From Chlamydiales bacterium (GTDB taxonomy: Bacteria; Chlamydiota; Chlamydiia; Chlamydiales; JAACFD01), in the NCBI GenBank assembly GCA_009937555.1, contig JAACFD010000004.1:1-25473 (forward strand): a stretch of DNA of 25,473 nt. The letters are read 5' to 3'. Below, one piece after another: positions 7,758-15,630 of the stretch. Below the pieces are notes generated by a model. That model did no database searches, was not told the DNA's origin, and saw only the letters and a program-made list of their open reading frames with translations. A program made the translations under genes and the position numbers. Positions within the stretch are counted from its first letter, which is position 1, and each line of letters begins with the position of its first letter.

Positions 7758-8567
7758 TTAGTTTGTAACTTTTCTTTTCATTTCTACGCTTACAGAGTCA
7801 CTAATAGTGTCTTGATGAGCAATTGCAAGGTCTAAGTGATCCTTAACACTACCACCTATTTGGTTTTTGACTGTTTGAAGAGCTTTTTCATAGCTATTGC
7901 ACTCAGATGAAAGATGCGCTAGAAAAACTTTTTCTAGCCCAGGATGGATAAGAGACTTTAGTAGCCTTCCGCAGTCTTCATTAGATAGGTGACCTGTTCT
8001 ACTGAGAACTCTTTGCTTATAAACTTGTGGTCGGTTGCATGCATGGACCATAGAAGGGTCATGGTTGGATTCTAAAACTAGAAGATTAGATTTTCTTAAC
8101 TGCTCTTCAATATGAGGGTGATAGAATCCTAAATCTGTGCATATTGAGACCTTATAGTCTAGGCTATCTACATATATTGAAAATGCAACAGGATCAATAG
8201 CATCATGAGGCACTGAAAAGGGACTCACTACTATATCCTTAAATTCAAAAGATTCATTTGTTGAAAAGAGTTTAAATTGAGGAGTGTCATTTAGCGTTTC
8301 AACAATAGCTTTTGCGGTTTCATGATTAGAAAAAACAGGAACCTTAGCTTTTAACGCTAGAACTTTTAATCCCTGTATGTGGTCGCTGTGTTCATGAGTT
8401 ACTAAAATGGCATCAAGTTCTTCAACCTTAGTGTCTAACTGCTCTAACCTTAGCTTTAATGCTTTCCCACTAATGCCCGCATCAATAAGAATTTTACAGT
8501 GGGGTGTCTTCAGGAGGTAAGCATTTCCCCTTGAGCCAGACGCTAGTGGACAGAAAAATAAAGACAT
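7758..8567 (-). CDS. Metallo-beta-lactamase fold hydrolase, YycJ/WalJ-like
   Basis: The 269-residue protein has the metal-binding motif THEHSDH (H58, H60, D62, H63) and begins with the SGSRGNAYLL strand typical of YycJ/WalJ, a family linked to DNA repair or cell-wall coordination in Firmicutes. Further metal ligands are probably D155 in ICTDLG and the late H229 region (LAHLSSEC). Its function in chlamydiae is not known to me. The ATG has AAGGG about 6 bases upstream. In C. trachomatis a yycJ gene sits beside ftsK (recalled), and here the two are separated by the flagellar chaperone cassette. The call to the YycJ branch is good; the exact substrate is unknown. Confidence 0.88.
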   Translation of the reverse strand: MSLFFCPLASGSRGNAYLLKTPHCKILIDAGISGKALKLRLEQLDTKVEELDAILVTHEHSDHIQGLKVLALKAKVPVFSNHETAKAIVETLNDTPQFKLFSTNESFEFKDIVVSPFSVPHDAIDPVAFSIYVDSLDYKVSICTDLGFYHPHIEEQLRKSNLLVLESNHDPSMVHACNRPQVYKQRVLSRTGHLSNEDCGRLLKSLIHPGLEKVFLAHLSSECNSYEKALQTVKNQIGGSVKDHLDLAIAHQDTISDSVSVEMKRKVTN

Positions 8568-8695
8568 TGTAACCCTTAGAGTAGTAATCCTTAGAAGTTT
8601 TAAGTATAGCTTATTAATAGAAAAACTAGCTAATATTTAAAAAATAAAATAGAGTAAAAATAGATATCTTATTGCATTTTTGAACATTATTAATA

Positions 8696-8724
8696 TTGAC
8701 GGGAATGTGATGAAAATGTTTAAG
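8696..8724 (+). promoter_or_regulatory. Possible promoter of the fliS cassette
   Basis: TTGACG (8696-8701) is five of six to the -35 consensus. At 17 bases spacing the -10 candidate is TTTAAG (four of six). No clear sigma28-type (TAAA...GCCGATAA) or sigma54-type promoter is visible. Weak call. Confidence 0.35.
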
Positions 8725-8766
8725 ATGCAAATTAGAATAAAAGACGTTGTTTATTAGTTGGTGGCT

Positions 8767-9438
8767 ATGGAAATAATTATTGATGACATTCATGTGGATT
8801 TAGACTTACCAAAAGAAGATGTAAGCTTACAAACTGTAGTTGAGGAAACCGAAGATTATTTGTTTTCGGTGGGTAAAGTTGCCGTTTCATTAACATATAA
8901 TGGAAAAAAAATTACAGAAAGTGAGTTAGACCAACTATTAAAGCGATCAGCTCAAAAGAGCGATAAGTTACAATTTTCTGTCCTTAGTATTAATGATTAT
9001 GTGCTTAATCATTTAGAAGCTGTTGTGCCTGCTAATGAGAACTTAAAGCAAAGGCTTTTAACCTTTTCTGAGCAGATACTATCAGCATCTAAGCCTACAG
9101 AACGGCAAGAACTCGTAGCAGAGTTTACACAGTTTTTTGATTTTTGGTTAAATTTTCAGAAGTTATTCCCTGAGGAAACTTCTAAAGTAAAATTTGGAAC
9201 TCATAGCTTTGAAGATTACTTCGCATCGCTACAAAAAATGCTTAAAGAAATTGTAGAAGCTATGGAGAAAAATGATTTTGTCTTGGCAGCAGACCTGATT
9301 CAGTATGAGGTAGTTACTATGCTAGATGAGCTAAGTCCAACTGTTGAAAAGTTAAAACAGTTGGTTAGTGAAAGACAGTCTAGTGCTATTAAGGTCAAAG
9401 ATCAAGGCCAAGAGGAGACAAGGACAGATAAGGCATGA
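8767..9438 (+). CDS. Uncharacterised protein of the fliS cassette
   Basis: I do not recognise a named family. From the ATG at 8767 the protein is 223 residues. Alternative in-frame TTG (8758) and GTG (8761) starts exist, but only the ATG is preceded by a GGTGG-like site at suitable distance. Residues 1-75 look beta-rich and ubiquitin-like in rhythm (MEIIIDDIHVDLDL... VAVSLTYNGKKIT). Residues about 80-210 look all-helical, with a segment (LKEIVEAMEKNDFVLAADLIQYEV) that resembles helical domains of uncharacterised proteins near fliS in other phyla. The tail is short and charged. No signal peptide or membrane helix. It overlaps fliS by 4 bases (ATGA), so it is translationally coupled and presumably acts in flagellin handling or its regulation. 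That role is inferred from context only. Confidence 0.75.
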   Translation: MEIIIDDIHVDLDLPKEDVSLQTVVEETEDYLFSVGKVAVSLTYNGKKITESELDQLLKRSAQKSDKLQFSVLSINDYVLNHLEAVVPANENLKQRLLTFSEQILSASKPTERQELVAEFTQFFDFWLNFQKLFPEETSKVKFGTHSFEDYFASLQKMLKEIVEAMEKNDFVLAADLIQYEVVTMLDELSPTVEKLKQLVSERQSSAIKVKDQGQEETRTDKA

Positions 9439-9881
9439 CAGAAAAAAACCCTTTTTCCAAAACTTATAAAAAGCAACAAATTGAGTCAGCTAGTCCTGGC
9501 GAACTTGTAGTTTTGTTATATGATGGTGCAATAGACTATCTAACTAAAGCACAGAATGCTTTAAGTAGTGATGGTCTCGATAGGATTGAAAAGTTTCATA
9601 ACAATTTGATTTCCTGTCAAAACATTATCAACGAGTTGACAGCTTCTTTAGATATGGAAAAAGGAGGGGATATAGCAAAAAATCTCTTCAGACTTTATGA
9701 CTTTATGTACCGTAAGCTTGTTTCAGCTAATTTAGATAAAAACCAAGATGACCTAAGCTCTATTAAAAATATGTTGATTCAACTTAGAGATGCATGGGTT
9801 AAGGTTACAGACAAAGAGGCTGGAAAAGGGAATACTCAGCCAGATCCAGGTTCTATTGCTAATTTAGATCTACAAGGGTAG
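9435..9881 (+). CDS. fliS: Flagellar export chaperone FliS
   Basis: The 148-residue helical protein matches FliS, which binds the C-terminal helix of flagellin in the cytoplasm, stops it polymerising and delivers it to the export gate. It has YKKQQIESASPGELVVLLYDGAIDYL (residues about 11-36), corresponding to the conserved Y..n.i.ta.p.eLi.mLYdgai, then a middle helix ending in INELTASLDMEKGGDIAKNLFRLYDFMYRKLVSAN, the usual second signature. Length is slightly above the usual 120-140 residues. It begins in an ATGA overlap with the upstream gene, and the FliT-like gene starts 7 bases after it. FliS is not part of the classical chlamydial gene set. No flagellin gene is in the window. Confidence 0.92.
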   Translation: MTEKNPFSKTYKKQQIESASPGELVVLLYDGAIDYLTKAQNALSSDGLDRIEKFHNNLISCQNIINELTASLDMEKGGDIAKNLFRLYDFMYRKLVSANLDKNQDDLSSIKNMLIQLRDAWVKVTDKEAGKGNTQPDPGSIANLDLQG

Positions 9882-9888
9882 TTTAGCG

Positions 9889-10311
9889 ATGAAAGATGCA
9901 AAGACTATCATTCAAGAAATGCTTCAAAAATTTGATAAGCTGCTACACAATCAAAAGCGATTGAACGAACTGTCACTAGACTTTTCTACCCCTTACCCTA
10001 TTGAGGCACTTCAGTCATCTCAAGAAAACTTAATAGATGAATTAAGCTCTCTTGACCAAAAGCTAGGTGAAGTTGCTTCGCCTGAAGTATTGAGAAAAGA
10101 TGTACTTTGGAAAGAAGTAGAGAAAGGGCTTACTAATTTTCACGAGCTTAATAAACGTTTTACAGATGTTTTAGCAGTGAAGAAAGGGCTAGTAAAAAAA
10201 GAGTTAGACCACTTAAAGAACGCAAAGAATGCTTTACATGGCATGAAGAAAAGTTATGTAAAGCAAAACGTGAGTTTTTCTAAATCCAGACATTTAGATA
10301 CTATTCAATAA
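9889..10311 (+). CDS. Small helical protein, FliT/FlgN-like secretion chaperone candidate
   Basis: The 140-residue protein is predicted to be almost wholly alpha-helical with heptad-like leucine spacing and no membrane segment. Its late part (LNKRFTDVLAVKKGLVKKELDHLKNAKNALHGMKKSY, about residues 84-122, quoted in summary form) resembles the end of FliT/FlgN-type chaperones, where a long basic helix ends in a K-x-x-K-A-Y-like motif. Position directly after fliS is the classic fliS-fliT arrangement. FliT binds the filament cap protein FliD; FlgN binds hook-filament junction proteins. Which one it would serve here is unknown. It converges with the small membrane protein gene, the stops lying one base apart. 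The fold is inferred, the function contextual. Confidence 0.7.
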   Translation: MKDAKTIIQEMLQKFDKLLHNQKRLNELSLDFSTPYPIEALQSSQENLIDELSSLDQKLGEVASPEVLRKDVLWKEVEKGLTNFHELNKRFTDVLAVKKGLVKKELDHLKNAKNALHGMKKSYVKQNVSFSKSRHLDTIQ

Positions 10312-10312
10312 T

Positions 10313-10537
10313 TCATTTCTTAGAATTTACTGAAGCTACCATAATTAAAAGCAAAATAGACAAGCTGTAAACTCCTATAGAGTCTTGTATCAGGAACATT
10401 AGAGGGTGGTCAGTGTAGATAGAGCAATCCTTTGCTAAAGCTAAAAGGGAAGCTAAAATAGCAAAAGTGATGACTAAAAATGAAAATACTTTCTTTCGCC
10501 TTACATGGCTGTTTGCATAAATATCTTTATTCATCAT
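10313..10537 (-). CDS. Small membrane protein overlapping the ftsK stop
   Basis: Predicted 74-residue protein with a basic N-terminus (residues 1-16, HVRRKK) and two hydrophobic helices at about 18-35 and 48-68, separated by a short loop with a single cysteine; this suggests a small inner-membrane protein with both ends in the cytoplasm. I do not recognise the family. The tandem ATGs at 10537 and 10534 lie inside the final codons of ftsK (11-base overlap), which argues for translational coupling and for a real gene. It could assist FtsK or division, but this is only context. Confidence 0.6.
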   Translation of the reverse strand: MMNKDIYANSHVRRKKVFSFLVITFAILASLLALAKDCSIYTDHPLMFLIQDSIGVYSLSILLLIMVASVNSKK

Positions 10538-13028
10538 CGTCTCCTAAGGGACTTCCCAGCTTAATCAAAACTGTTCGTGCTTTATTGCCCTCGGCCTTAG
10601 ATATTATTTGAGCCTCTTCAAGCTCATCTGTTAAGGAAGCAGCTCTAGCATAGCCAATCTTTAACTTTCTTTGTAGGAAAGTTGTGGAGGCATTCTGAGT
10701 TTCAATAACCAGATTTTTTGCCTGCTCAAAAAGAGGGTCTTGTCTATCAGCTTGAGGGTTTAAAGGGTGTTGCATTTGAGAAGAAGCTAAAGGTACGCTT
10801 TCCTCCATATCATCAAAAGAATCGATTAGGTAGGCAGGTGGTGCTTTGTCACAGATATCGTCAATAACAGCTTGAATGTCATGATCTCTAATGAAAGCAC
10901 CTTGAGCACGCATCAATGTAGAGGTGCCTGGGGGTAGGAATAGTAAATCACCATTACCAAGTAAGCTTTCAGCTCCAGTTTCATCTAAAATAATCTGACT
11001 ATTAATTCTACTAGCTACTTTAAAGGCAATTCTAGTTGGGAAGTTAGCTTTAATAATTCCGGTGATCACCTCTCTTGAAGGTCTTTGTGTAGCTAAGATT
11101 AAGTGAATACCTACAGCACGAGCCATTTGAGCAATACGAGCAATTGGACTTTCAATATCATAAGTGGAAACCATCATTAAGTCGGCAAGCTCATCAATAA
11201 TGGCTACAATATAGAACATCTTTTCAGGGATATCTAATTCTAGAGAGTCTTCAAGTTCTTTATTAATTTTCCTTTCATTGAAGGAGTGAATATTTCGAAC
11301 TCCAAGGTTCTTAAATATATTGTATCGCTTTTCCATCTCTTTTACTAGCCAGTTAAGAGCTGTACAAGCTCCTTGTGGCTCTGTAATGACAGGTGCTATC
11401 ATGTGTGGTAAGCGATTATAAGGGGTTAGCTCTACTTTTTTAGGGTCAACAAGCAGTAGCTTTATTTCATTTGGCTTAGCATTCATCAAAATAGACATGA
11501 TGATAGTGTTGATGCAAACTGATTTACCAGAACCTGTTGCACCAGCAATAATACAGTGGGGCATTTTTGTTAAATCAGCACATACATGCTCTCCACTTAC
11601 TGTTTTTCCTAAAAGCACAGGAATGTGGTAGGGCTTTTTTCTAGACTGGTAGTGGCCTAGCATTTCTCTGAAGCTCACTTCTTGTGGATTTGGATTAGGA
11701 ACTTCGATACCTACAGCAGCTTTTCCAGGGATAGGTGCTATGATACGAATGCTTTGGGCTTTTAGGTTAAGGGCAATATCATTCTCTAATGCCTTAATTT
11801 TTTGTACCTTTACACCAACAGCAGGGTGTACTTCAAATGAGGTAATGGTAGGGCCGCAGTGGATGTTTCCTACTTTAGCTTCAATTCCAAAACTGGCTAA
11901 GGTTTGCTCTAAAAGAGCTGCTTGCTTCTCTAGAGTTTGCTTGATGAAGTCCTGGTTTACATTTTTCACTTCTGTAAGAAGTTTTGGAGAAGGTTGCTTA
12001 TAGTTTTCATAGTCACCATTGTAGACCCTTTGTGCTCTTATAGCAGCTTCTTTTGCTTTCTCTTGTAGAGATGCTTCTTGCTTAGGGCTTAACTGTTTTA
12101 AAGATGGTGTTTTCCCTTTTGAAGCAGGAGGAGGCTCTATTTCACCTTCTTCCTCTATAGCAGAAGTGGAGGGGGCTTCAGAGTGAGTGTGTATTTTTGT
12201 CGTGATTTCATTTAGGGAAGACGCATTAGGAGCAGGAGTAGAGGGAGCTTTTGGGGTTAACTTACTATTATTTGCACTGGGGCTTTCAAAAGGTTCTTTC
12301 TTTGAGAAAAATGATAGTTTCAAATTTTTTAAGAAGTCTAGACGGCTGCTTACACTATCTTTGTTCTCATCTCGTTGAAATAGCCTTTGGAAGAAGGCAA
12401 GTGATTCAGCAAAGCTTTGGTTATTGATCAAAAAGGTAGATATAATAAGGGTTGTTGTGAAAATAATAGCTGTTCCTAAGCTTCCAAGTATACGTTTTAG
12501 GTTTGCTTCAGGAAGATCTGTGAATAAATAATATAAGGGAACACCCCCTAAATTATCTCGTACCATCTTATAAGTAATATTTGTTTCAACCTGAGTGTAC
12601 TCAGAATAGATTAAAGGCCTGAAAAAAGCGCCTATCTCAGGGAAAGCTTCTGCAACGATGTTTAAAAGCATACATGCAGATAGTAGCATTAAAAATAGGT
12701 AAACGAAGGCTCCTCTAAGGCTTTGTGTATACTTGTTTGTAAGTAGCTTCCAGCCTAGGTAACTTAAGAAAATAATAAGCAGGTAACTACCAAGGCCAAA
12801 GGTATATTGTAGTGCCCAACCTACAGCATAGCCCATTAAGCCAAGACTACTATTGCTATCCTGGTCTCCAGAAAAAGAAAGGAGTGATAAAGCCATAATT
12901 AAATTCAGACCTAAAATAATTAGACCTTTGATCTCTAAGGGAAGTATGGATGATCTCTCCATCTCATCTTTAGAAAATACTACTTTACGTTTTGATTTGT
13001 TCTGCTTTTTAGAGCCCCGTTTTTTCAT
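10527..13028 (-). CDS. ftsK: DNA translocase FtsK
   Basis: A full-length FtsK/SpoIIIE of 833 residues. About four transmembrane helices lie within residues 30-205, anchoring the protein at the division septum. A Pro/Ser/Lys-rich linker covers about 240-330. The RecA-like motor has Walker A GATGSGKS at 496-503 and Walker B IVAIIDELADL near 607-617, with the conserved ATQRPS at 646-651. The C-terminal gamma winged helix (about 765-825) reads polar DNA sequences and activates XerCD. It pumps the chromosome terminus across the closing septum. The gene follows uppP by 22 bases on the same strand. In chlamydiae, which divide without FtsZ, FtsK is reported to take part in the division machinery. Confidence 0.97.
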   Translation of the reverse strand: MKKRGSKKQNKSKRKVVFSKDEMERSSILPLEIKGLIILGLNLIMALSLLSFSGDQDSNSSLGLMGYAVGWALQYTFGLGSYLLIIFLSYLGWKLLTNKYTQSLRGAFVYLFLMLLSACMLLNIVAEAFPEIGAFFRPLIYSEYTQVETNITYKMVRDNLGGVPLYYLFTDLPEANLKRILGSLGTAIIFTTTLIISTFLINNQSFAESLAFFQRLFQRDENKDSVSSRLDFLKNLKLSFFSKKEPFESPSANNSKLTPKAPSTPAPNASSLNEITTKIHTHSEAPSTSAIEEEGEIEPPPASKGKTPSLKQLSPKQEASLQEKAKEAAIRAQRVYNGDYENYKQPSPKLLTEVKNVNQDFIKQTLEKQAALLEQTLASFGIEAKVGNIHCGPTITSFEVHPAVGVKVQKIKALENDIALNLKAQSIRIIAPIPGKAAVGIEVPNPNPQEVSFREMLGHYQSRKKPYHIPVLLGKTVSGEHVCADLTKMPHCIIAGATGSGKSVCINTIIMSILMNAKPNEIKLLLVDPKKVELTPYNRLPHMIAPVITEPQGACTALNWLVKEMEKRYNIFKNLGVRNIHSFNERKINKELEDSLELDIPEKMFYIVAIIDELADLMMVSTYDIESPIARIAQMARAVGIHLILATQRPSREVITGIIKANFPTRIAFKVASRINSQIILDETGAESLLGNGDLLFLPPGTSTLMRAQGAFIRDHDIQAVIDDICDKAPPAYLIDSFDDMEESVPLASSQMQHPLNPQADRQDPLFEQAKNLVIETQNASTTFLQRKLKIGYARAASLTDELEEAQIISKAEGNKARTVLIKLGSPLGDDDE

Positions 13029-13050
13029 TGTATGTAGTCAAACCCTCAGG

Positions 13051-13842
13051 TTAAATATTAAATTGGTAAAACGCAAATATCGCTATTATAAAGCAATAGA
13101 TAGAGAAGAAGCGTAAGCGCCCTTTTGATACTAGGGTAATTAATGTTCTTAATGATAGCAAGCCTATTACAAATGATGATAAGAAGCCTATGAAGTAGCA
13201 ATTAAATGAGACTGCATATAAGACTGATGGATCCTTGCTTATTTTAATCACTTCAAAGAGGGTTCCTCCAAGTATTGTAGGGATAGCTAGTAAAAAAGAA
13301 TAACGAAGGGTATCGGGATAGGGCCATGATAGAATCCTGGCTGCGCTGATGGTTGCCCCGCTTCTGGAAATCCCAGGGAAAATAGCTAGAGCTTGAAAGC
13401 AGCCTATAAATAAGGCTTGTTTTAGCTTACTATGAGTGGGAGCATCTTGGTAGCTAGCCTTAAATTTAGTTAACCTAGAAGTGAACCAGAGTAGGCATGC
13501 TGTGCATAAAAAGAATAAGGGTAAAAATTCTTTTGTCCCAAAAATAACGCTAATATGTTTCTCAAAAATTGCTACGGGTACTAATGGGATTAGAGATATA
13601 GCTAGCATAGTTACTAGAGAGTAGTCCCTTTTTTTTAAACTTTCTGAGATATCACTAGAATAGACAAAAAAAATGGAAAGCAGTGTACCTAAATGGCAAA
13701 CAAGGTCGAAAAAAATGAGATTACTAAGGTTTTTTAAACCTAAAAGGTGTTCGAATAGTTTGAGGTGACCGGAGGAGGATATGGGAAAAAACTCTGTGAG
13801 GCCTTGAATAGCTCCAAGAATAAAAGCCTGCAATAGATTCAT
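13051..13842 (-). CDS. uppP: Undecaprenyl-diphosphatase UppP (BacA)
   Basis: The 263-residue membrane enzyme removes a phosphate from undecaprenyl diphosphate so the lipid carrier can be reused in peptidoglycan and polysaccharide synthesis. Both active-site regions are present: GLTEFFPISSSGH (E17, H26) and PGISRSGAT (156-164, R160). Around eight hydrophobic helices are visible. The frame stays open up to 13911, but that longer start lies inside tRNA-His; the ATG at 13842 places the family's usual N-terminus (NLLQAFILGAIQG) first and is taken as the start. Ribosome site is weak. It sits 27 bases after tRNA-His and 22 bases before ftsK, so all may share the tRNA promoter. Presence fits a chlamydia that makes peptidoglycan. 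Confidence 0.93.
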   Translation of the reverse strand: MNLLQAFILGAIQGLTEFFPISSSGHLKLFEHLLGLKNLSNLIFFDLVCHLGTLLSIFFVYSSDISESLKKRDYSLVTMLAISLIPLVPVAIFEKHISVIFGTKEFLPLFFLCTACLLWFTSRLTKFKASYQDAPTHSKLKQALFIGCFQALAIFPGISRSGATISAARILSWPYPDTLRYSFLLAIPTILGGTLFEVIKISKDPSVLYAVSFNCYFIGFLSSFVIGLLSLRTLITLVSKGRLRFFSIYCFIIAIFAFYQFNI

Positions 13843-13869
13843 ACCAACCACATAAGAGAGAAAAAGTTG

Positions 13870-13944
13870 GGCGACTGATGGGATTCGAACCCACGGCTTC
13901 CGGAACCACAATCCGGCGCTCTAACCAACTGAGCTACAGCCGCC
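13870..13944 (-). tRNA. tRNA-His (anticodon GUG)
   Basis: On the minus strand: an acceptor stem with the extra G-1 pairing C73, the hallmark of tRNA-His, a D-arm GTAGCTCAGTTGGTTAGAGC, anticodon stem CCGGA/TCCGG around TTGTGGT (anticodon GTG), and T-arm GTGGGTTCGAATCCCAT. CCA is not encoded. G-1 at 13944 is genome-encoded. Confidence 0.96.
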
Positions 13945-13959
13945 AAAATAAAAAACATT

Positions 13960-13987
13960 TATATAGTAATGCTTTGTTTAATGTCAA
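13960..13987 (-). promoter_or_regulatory. Predicted promoter of tRNA-His (and probably uppP-ftsK)
   Basis: On the minus strand, a perfect -35 TTGACA (13982-13987) and TATATA (13960-13965) are 16 bases apart; shifted -10 readings such as TATAAA at 18 bases also fit. The -10 lies about 16 bases before the tRNA 5' end. Confidence 0.7.
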
Positions 13988-14060
13988 TCGAAATGATGGA
14001 AACTTATCTGTATATACTTTTTTTTACCTCCTTAACTTGTTTTATATTAACGGTATAATA

Positions 14061-15554
14061 CTACGGCCAGAAGCTTAGTGAAAAATGGGGAGATTGCATA
14101 GCTTTTTCTAAATAAAGCATTAAGAGAACAAAAGACGACATGGAAAATAGCAGCACTGGGAAGGGAAAAGATGTAGCCCAGATTGTAATTTGATGCTGAA
14201 TGGGGGCTTGCTCTAAAAGCTGTAGTAAATAGTAGGTATAGTATGCATTTAACTGCAAAACTAAAATGCCAAGCTTTGGAATTAAGGGGTATAGAAGGAA
14301 AGAAGTAATGAGCATATATAAACAAAAGGAAAACAAGAAAGGAAAAAATAAGTTGTAGTAGATACTTGCTAAAGGGAAAGTATGAAAGTGATATAGGCTT
14401 AAAGGGGCTGAGGCAAAAGTGACAGCAAAGCTTAAAGACATTAGCGAACTTGCCATGCTGAGTATACCCGAACCTTCATGGATAGATAAGTAGTTCCCAA
14501 GCTTATTAAGAGAAAGTTTAAGGAAGCGCTCAATAGGGTGGTAACCAAGTAGTATAGCAAAAGTAATAAAATAGCTGAACTGAAAGCCAATCGAGAAAAT
14601 GAGCTCAGGAGCTATGATAAGAGATATAATTAAACTAGCAGATAAAATATTTAGAGCTCTAGGTTTCAGCTGTAAAATATAGGCCACTATAGTTAACGAA
14701 ATAGAAGCGAAAGCTCTAAGTACAGAAGCGGACACCCCAATAAATAAAAAGTATGAACTTAGGATAAACCATAGCATGAGGTTTCTTGCTTTGCTTTGTT
14801 TAATAGGTTTCAAAAGCAGGGTGAAAAAGTAAGCTATTAGGCCAAAGTGCAGGCCAGAAATCGCCAGGAGGTGTAATAAGCCAAACTGCTTCATATAAAA
14901 CATTGTCATTGAAGGTGTGATATCGCCTGTGGATAGAGCGATGAAAACCTCTTTACTATCAGTTGCTATTTTTTGTTTCTTTATAAAGCGCTTTATGCGC
15001 TCTTGTAGCTGGCTTCTAACTGGGGGCAGGTAAGAAGTTTTACCTTTATCATTTAGGTCTGATTTAATAAAGGCCTGGTAGTGAAACTTTCTCTTTTTTT
15101 GCATTTCAATGTTTGCACTGTATAGGTGGCCTATTTTGGGAGCTTTTTTTTGCTTTAGATAAAATGATAGGTAATAGCCCTTAGAAACCCTTTTAGTAGC
15201 TGTGTTATCAGTAAACTTTTTTACTTTAGCTTTGCAATAGTAAGCAGGATTTTTAGCTGTTCCTGCTGCCTTGCAGTCTTGAAGTTCAAAAGTTGCAACT
15301 CCCTTGATAATTGCATTATCTACAGGTTCTTGGTAATTAAAATGTAGATAAAAACAAAAGGCGATAGCGCTAAGTATTAATGTATAAATATGCTTATAGT
15401 GTACATGATAGAATGCGTATCCGATAGGCATAATTACTATCAAAGCAAGCAAGGTATTACTAAAACCCAAAAAGTGGGTAAAAGCTAAATATAGAAAAGT
15501 AATAGCAAAGGTAAATAAGGGATTTGTTTTTAGAAAAGGACGCAAAAGGTGCAT
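14061..15554 (-). CDS. comEC: ComEC/Rec2-family DNA uptake channel (without C-terminal hydrolase domain)
   Basis: The 497-residue polytopic membrane protein has the ComEC layout: an N-terminal membrane and DUF4131-like region (about 1-185, two helices then a soluble beta domain), then the Competence domain with the family signature LLHLLAISGLHFGL near 226-239 and at least seven helices up to about 485. ComEC moves single-stranded DNA across the inner membrane. The C-terminal metallo-beta-lactamase domain seen in about 750-residue ComECs is absent; the shorter form is, as I recall, usual in chlamydiae. No Shine-Dalgarno sequence lies at the right distance. A strong hairpin sits 14 bases upstream. 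Position near ptsH/ptsI matches CT339 of C. trachomatis (recalled). Confidence 0.88.
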   Translation of the reverse strand: MHLLRPFLKTNPLFTFAITFLYLAFTHFLGFSNTLLALIVIMPIGYAFYHVHYKHIYTLILSAIAFCFYLHFNYQEPVDNAIIKGVATFELQDCKAAGTAKNPAYYCKAKVKKFTDNTATKRVSKGYYLSFYLKQKKAPKIGHLYSANIEMQKKRKFHYQAFIKSDLNDKGKTSYLPPVRSQLQERIKRFIKKQKIATDSKEVFIALSTGDITPSMTMFYMKQFGLLHLLAISGLHFGLIAYFFTLLLKPIKQSKARNLMLWFILSSYFLFIGVSASVLRAFASISLTIVAYILQLKPRALNILSASLIISLIIAPELIFSIGFQFSYFITFAILLGYHPIERFLKLSLNKLGNYLSIHEGSGILSMASSLMSLSFAVTFASAPLSLYHFHTFPLASIYYNLFFPFLFSFCLYMLITSFLLYPLIPKLGILVLQLNAYYTYYLLQLLEQAPIQHQITIWATSFPFPVLLFSMSSFVLLMLYLEKAMQSPHFSLSFWP

Positions 15555-15568
15555 AAAAGGCTATAACT

Positions 15569-15595
15569 TTCCCTTTTTCAGTTTGAAAAAGGGAA
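15569..15595 (-). promoter_or_regulatory. Stem-loop upstream of comEC
   Basis: A perfect 12-bp stem (15569-15580 with 15584-15595) closes a 3-base loop between the 184-residue gene and comEC. On the minus strand it is not followed by a T run, so it is not a standard terminator. Its 3' arm holds AAAAAGGGAA, the only purine-rich ribosome-site-like stretch before comEC, so the fold might hide it. Alternatives are an RNA-stability or processing element. Confidence 0.5.
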
Positions 15596-15630
15596 TAGTC
15601 TAAGTAATACACTTTTATAGAGAAAGTTTT

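Noticed and set aside
13843..13911. Upstream extension of uppP
   Set aside because: It runs through tRNA-His and is not part of the family; the ATG at 13842 fits UppP.
14026..14033. Perfect Shine-Dalgarno-like AAGGAGGT on the minus strand between comEC and tRNA-His
   Set aside because: No ATG, GTG or TTG follows at a usable distance, and the region is only 117 bases long.
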